Positions 4,417 through 6,197 of a DNA stretch of 6,197 nt are shown piece by piece. The DNA is from UBA2421 sp964641895 (GTDB lineage Bacteria; Planctomycetota; Phycisphaerae; Tepidisphaerales; Tepidisphaeraceae): contig CAZXLA010000212.1 of the NCBI GenBank assembly GCA_964641895.1, forward strand, positions 1 through 6,197, written 5' to 3'. The position numbers were made by a program, and so were the translations under genes. Under the pieces are notes generated by a model. It worked only from the letters and a program-made list of their open reading frames with translations. It made no database searches and was not told the origin of the DNA. Numbering within the stretch: position 1 is the stretch's first letter; the number at the start of each line of letters is the position of its first letter.

Positions 4417-6197
4417 ATGGGGACATGTCCAGACAGTATCAAGCGGCTCATCGATCGATTTGATCAGCAATCCGATCAGGTGCGTTCACCCGATTACAAC
4501 GAGACGCAGCTTCGCATCGATTTCGTCAACCCGATGTTCGCCGTGCTGGGCTGGGATATTGATAACAATCAGGGCTTCGCTGAACAGTATCGCGAAGTGG
4601 TGCACGAAGACCGCGTAAAGGTCGCCGGCGCGACGAAGGCGCCCGATTATTCCTTCCGCGTCGGCGGGCAGCGCAAGTATTTTCTCGAAGCGAAGAAACC
4701 CGCCGTCAACATCAAGCAGAATTGGGAGCCGGCGTACCAACTCCGCCGCTACGGCTGGAGCGCCAAGCTGGCCGTCTCGCTGCTGACCGACTTCGAAGAA
4801 CTCGCCATCTATGATTGCCGCGTCCAGCCCAAATTGATGGAGAAAGCGTCGGTCGCCCGGCGCGACTTCATCGCCTATCGAGATTATCCCGACCGCTGGG
4901 GTTTCATCGTCGGCACGTTCTCCAAAGACGCCGTGCTTCGTGGCGAGTTCGATCGCTACTGCGCTACCAAAAAAGGCCGCGGGGCGCAGGAGTTTGATGA
5001 AGCGTTCCTTGAAGAAATCGAGGAGTGGCGCAAGGCGCTGGCCTCCAATCTCGCCCTGCGCAATGAATCGCTCACCGAGTCAGAACTGAACTTTGCCGTC
5101 CAGCGCATCATTGACCGCATCATCTTCCTGCGCATGGCCGAAGATCGCGGCACCGAAACCACCGGCCAACTCCAGGCTTTGCTCAACGGCGAAAAAATTT
5201 ACGATCGGCTCTGCAAGCTCTTTCGCGACGCGGATGCCCGCTACAACTCCGGCCTGTTCCATTTCGCCACCGAAAAAGGGCGCGACGAAGCCCCCGACAC
5301 ACTCACCCCGCGCCTTGAGATTGACGACAAGCCTCTGAAGAACATCTTCAAGCGGCTCTATTACCCCGAAAGCCCGTACGAATTCACGGTCGTCACCGCC
5401 GACATCCTCGGCAGCGTGTACGAGCGGTTTCTGGGCAAAGTCATCACCCTCACCGACGGCCACCGCGCCAAGATCGAAGAAAAGCCCGAAGTCCGCAAAG
5501 CCGGCGGGGTGTATTACACCCCCACCTACATCGTCGATTACATCGTCAAGAACACAGTAGGAAAACTGCTTGGAACCGCAGATAACGCAGATGCCGCAGA
5601 TAGCAAAAGCAACGGTTTATCTGCGGTATCTGCGCTATCTGCGGTTAACCCCTCCTTGAGCCCCAAGGACGCGAGCAAGCTCAAATTCCTCGACCCCGCC
5701 TGCGGCTCCGGGTCATTCCTGATCGGGGCATATCAGTTCCTCCTCGACTGGTATCTGCAGCAATACATCGCCGCCAACCCCGCGCAGCTCGCCACCGGCA
5801 AGCATCCCGTACTCCGCCCGGCTATGACAAACCTTGTAGCGACGGCCGTCCCGGCCGTATCTCCGAATGCCGCCGGGACGGCTGCCGCTATAGGCGGATG
5901 GAAGCTCACCATCGCCGAACGCAAACGCATCCTGCTCGACCACATCCACGGCGTGGACCTCGACGGCGAGGCCGTCGAAGTCACCAAGCTCAATCTCCTG
6001 CTCAAATGCCTCGAAGGCGAGACCAGCCAGTCGCTGGGCTTCGAACAACGCCTGTTTAGAGAACGGGCGCTGCCGGATTTGGGGAAGAACATCCTTTGCG
6101 GGAACAGCCTGATCGGCACCGACATCATCGGCACCGAAGCGTGGAACGCGATGACCGAGGAGGAACGGAGGCGGATCAATCCGTTCGATTATGAGCG
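4417..6197 (+). CDS. Type IIG restriction-modification enzyme (Eco57I-like), N-terminal 593 residues
   Basis: Single-chain enzymes of this class cut DNA near a recognition site and methylate adenine in it. The frame is open from ATG 4417 to the window edge without a stop; an in-frame TGA lies upstream at 4354. The N-terminal nuclease shows PD-(D/E)XK: P76-D77 and FLEAKKP (E91, K93), then Q108-LRRYGW, a QxxxY-type motif also seen in such nucleases. A helical linker follows (about 140-330). The methyltransferase begins with motif X, GGVYYTP (363-369), then motif I FLDPACGSGSF (424-434), which binds S-adenosylmethionine, then HGVDLDGEAVEVTKLNLLLK (about 511-530) and ILCGNSLIG (560-568). The catalytic (N/D)PPY and the target-recognition domain should lie just past the window. 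The start lacks a Shine-Dalgarno site but gives the expected N-terminus (RFDQQ...YNETQLR.DF). Residues about 386-411 and 473-493 are encoded by palindromic DNA repeats and look like inserts. Confidence 0.93.
   Translation, partial: MGTCPDSIKRLIDRFDQQSDQVRSPDYNETQLRIDFVNPMFAVLGWDIDNNQGFAEQYREVVHEDRVKVAGATKAPDYSFRVGGQRKYFLEAKKPAVNIKQNWEPAYQLRRYGWSAKLAVSLLTDFEELAIYDCRVQPKLMEKASVARRDFIAYRDYPDRWGFIVGTFSKDAVLRGEFDRYCATKKGRGAQEFDEAFLEEIEEWRKALASNLALRNESLTESELNFAVQRIIDRIIFLRMAEDRGTETTGQLQALLNGEKIYDRLCKLFRDADARYNSGLFHFATEKGRDEAPDTLTPRLEIDDKPLKNIFKRLYYPESPYEFTVVTADILGSVYERFLGKVITLTDGHRAKIEEKPEVRKAGGVYYTPTYIVDYIVKNTVGKLLGTADNADAADSKSNGLSAVSALSAVNPSLSPKDASKLKFLDPACGSGSFLIGAYQFLLDWYLQQYIAANPAQLATGKHPVLRPAMTNLVATAVPAVSPNAAGTAAAIGGWKLTIAERKRILLDHIHGVDLDGEAVEVTKLNLLLKCLEGETSQSLGFEQRLFRERALPDLGKNILCGNSLIGTDIIGTEAWNAMTEEERRRINPFDYE
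5574..5646. repeat. In-frame inverted repeat of 9-base units inside the methyltransferase
   Basis: Left arm 5574-5602 and right arm 5618-5646 are 29 bases each, with a 15-base spacer. They pair at 27 of 29 positions, plus one G-T pair (5593/5627) and one A-C mismatch (5585/5635). Each arm holds three 9-base units: ACCGCAGAT, AACGCAGAT, GCCGCAGAT on the left and ATCTGCGGT, ATCTGCGCT, ATCTGCGGT on the right. Nine bases is three codons, so the arms encode T-A-D, N-A-D, A-A-D and S-A-V, S-A-L, S-A-V. The element sits between motif X and motif I of the methyltransferase without breaking the frame. It looks like an inserted palindromic repeat. Confidence 0.9.
5834..5893. repeat. Second in-frame palindromic element inside the methyltransferase
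   Basis: Left arm 5834-5855 and right arm 5872-5893 (22 bases each, 16-base spacer) pair at 18 positions. Three more are G-T pairs and one is an A-C mismatch (5842/5885). The innermost 11 pairs include GCCGTCCCGGC-type sequence, typical in style of REP-like elements. The left arm also contains the perfect palindrome GACGGCCGTC (5841-5850). It encodes an Ala/Val/Pro-rich peptide (about residues 473-493) between motif I and the WKLTIAERKRILL segment, where this enzyme family has a variable loop. Its sequence is unrelated to the element at 5574-5646. Confidence 0.85.

Noticed and set aside
5574..5646. CRISPR-like array reading of the repeated 9-base units
   Set aside because: Units are too short, have no spacers, and are arranged as two inverted blocks inside a coding frame.
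5080..6179. Minus-strand open frames of 111-148 codons across the restriction-modification gene
   Set aside because: They are antisense to the methyltransferase, whose motifs X and I fix the + frame. They carry no recognisable features.

Overview
The window reads like the chromosome of a GC-rich Gram-negative bacterium. It is most likely a member of the Planctomycetota or a relative: dephospho-CoA kinase sits directly before rho, Rho has a long low-complexity N-terminal extension, several genes lack clear Shine-Dalgarno sites, and small lineage-specific proteins fill the gaps. This taxonomic call is an inference from style and gene order, not from a marker gene.

Layout. Positions 1-365 hold the C-terminal part of coaE (+), cut by the window edge. 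After a 222-base gap comes a complete rho (588-2054, +). Directly behind it is an orphan nucleotidyltransferase-fold protein of the AbiEii/MNT type (2059-2739, +; the start is uncertain, 2161 being the alternative). Convergent to it is a small acidic, Cys-rich, zinc-ribbon-like hypothetical protein (2767-3255, -). A 217-base divergent intergenic region leads to a secreted Mn-type superoxide dismutase with a Tat-like signal peptide (3473-4210, +). The gap 4211-4416 holds a possible 28-residue membrane peptide (4232-4318, -) and a short repeat. From 4417 to the window end runs a large open frame that never stops: the N-terminal 593 residues of a type IIG (Eco57I-like) restriction-modification enzyme. 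It has a PD-(D/E)XK nuclease at the N-terminus followed by the adenine-methyltransferase motifs X and I. The catalytic NPPY motif and the target-recognition domain lie beyond the window.

The most unusual structure is inside that restriction-modification gene. Two unrelated palindromic repeat elements (5574-5646 and 5834-5893) lie in frame within the methyltransferase domain, each in a stretch that looks like a variable surface loop. The first is a 29-base near-perfect inverted repeat built from 9-base (three-codon) units, so it encodes triplet-repeat peptides without breaking the frame. A degenerate relative of that unit lies just upstream of the gene (about 4340-4369). This resembles mobile palindromic elements that have colonised a coding sequence.

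Functionally the window moves from housekeeping genes (CoA synthesis, transcription termination) through an oxidative-stress gene to genome defence. The stretch from the nucleotidyltransferase onward looks more accessory than coaE-rho. No tRNA, rRNA, CRISPR array, transposase or attachment site was seen.
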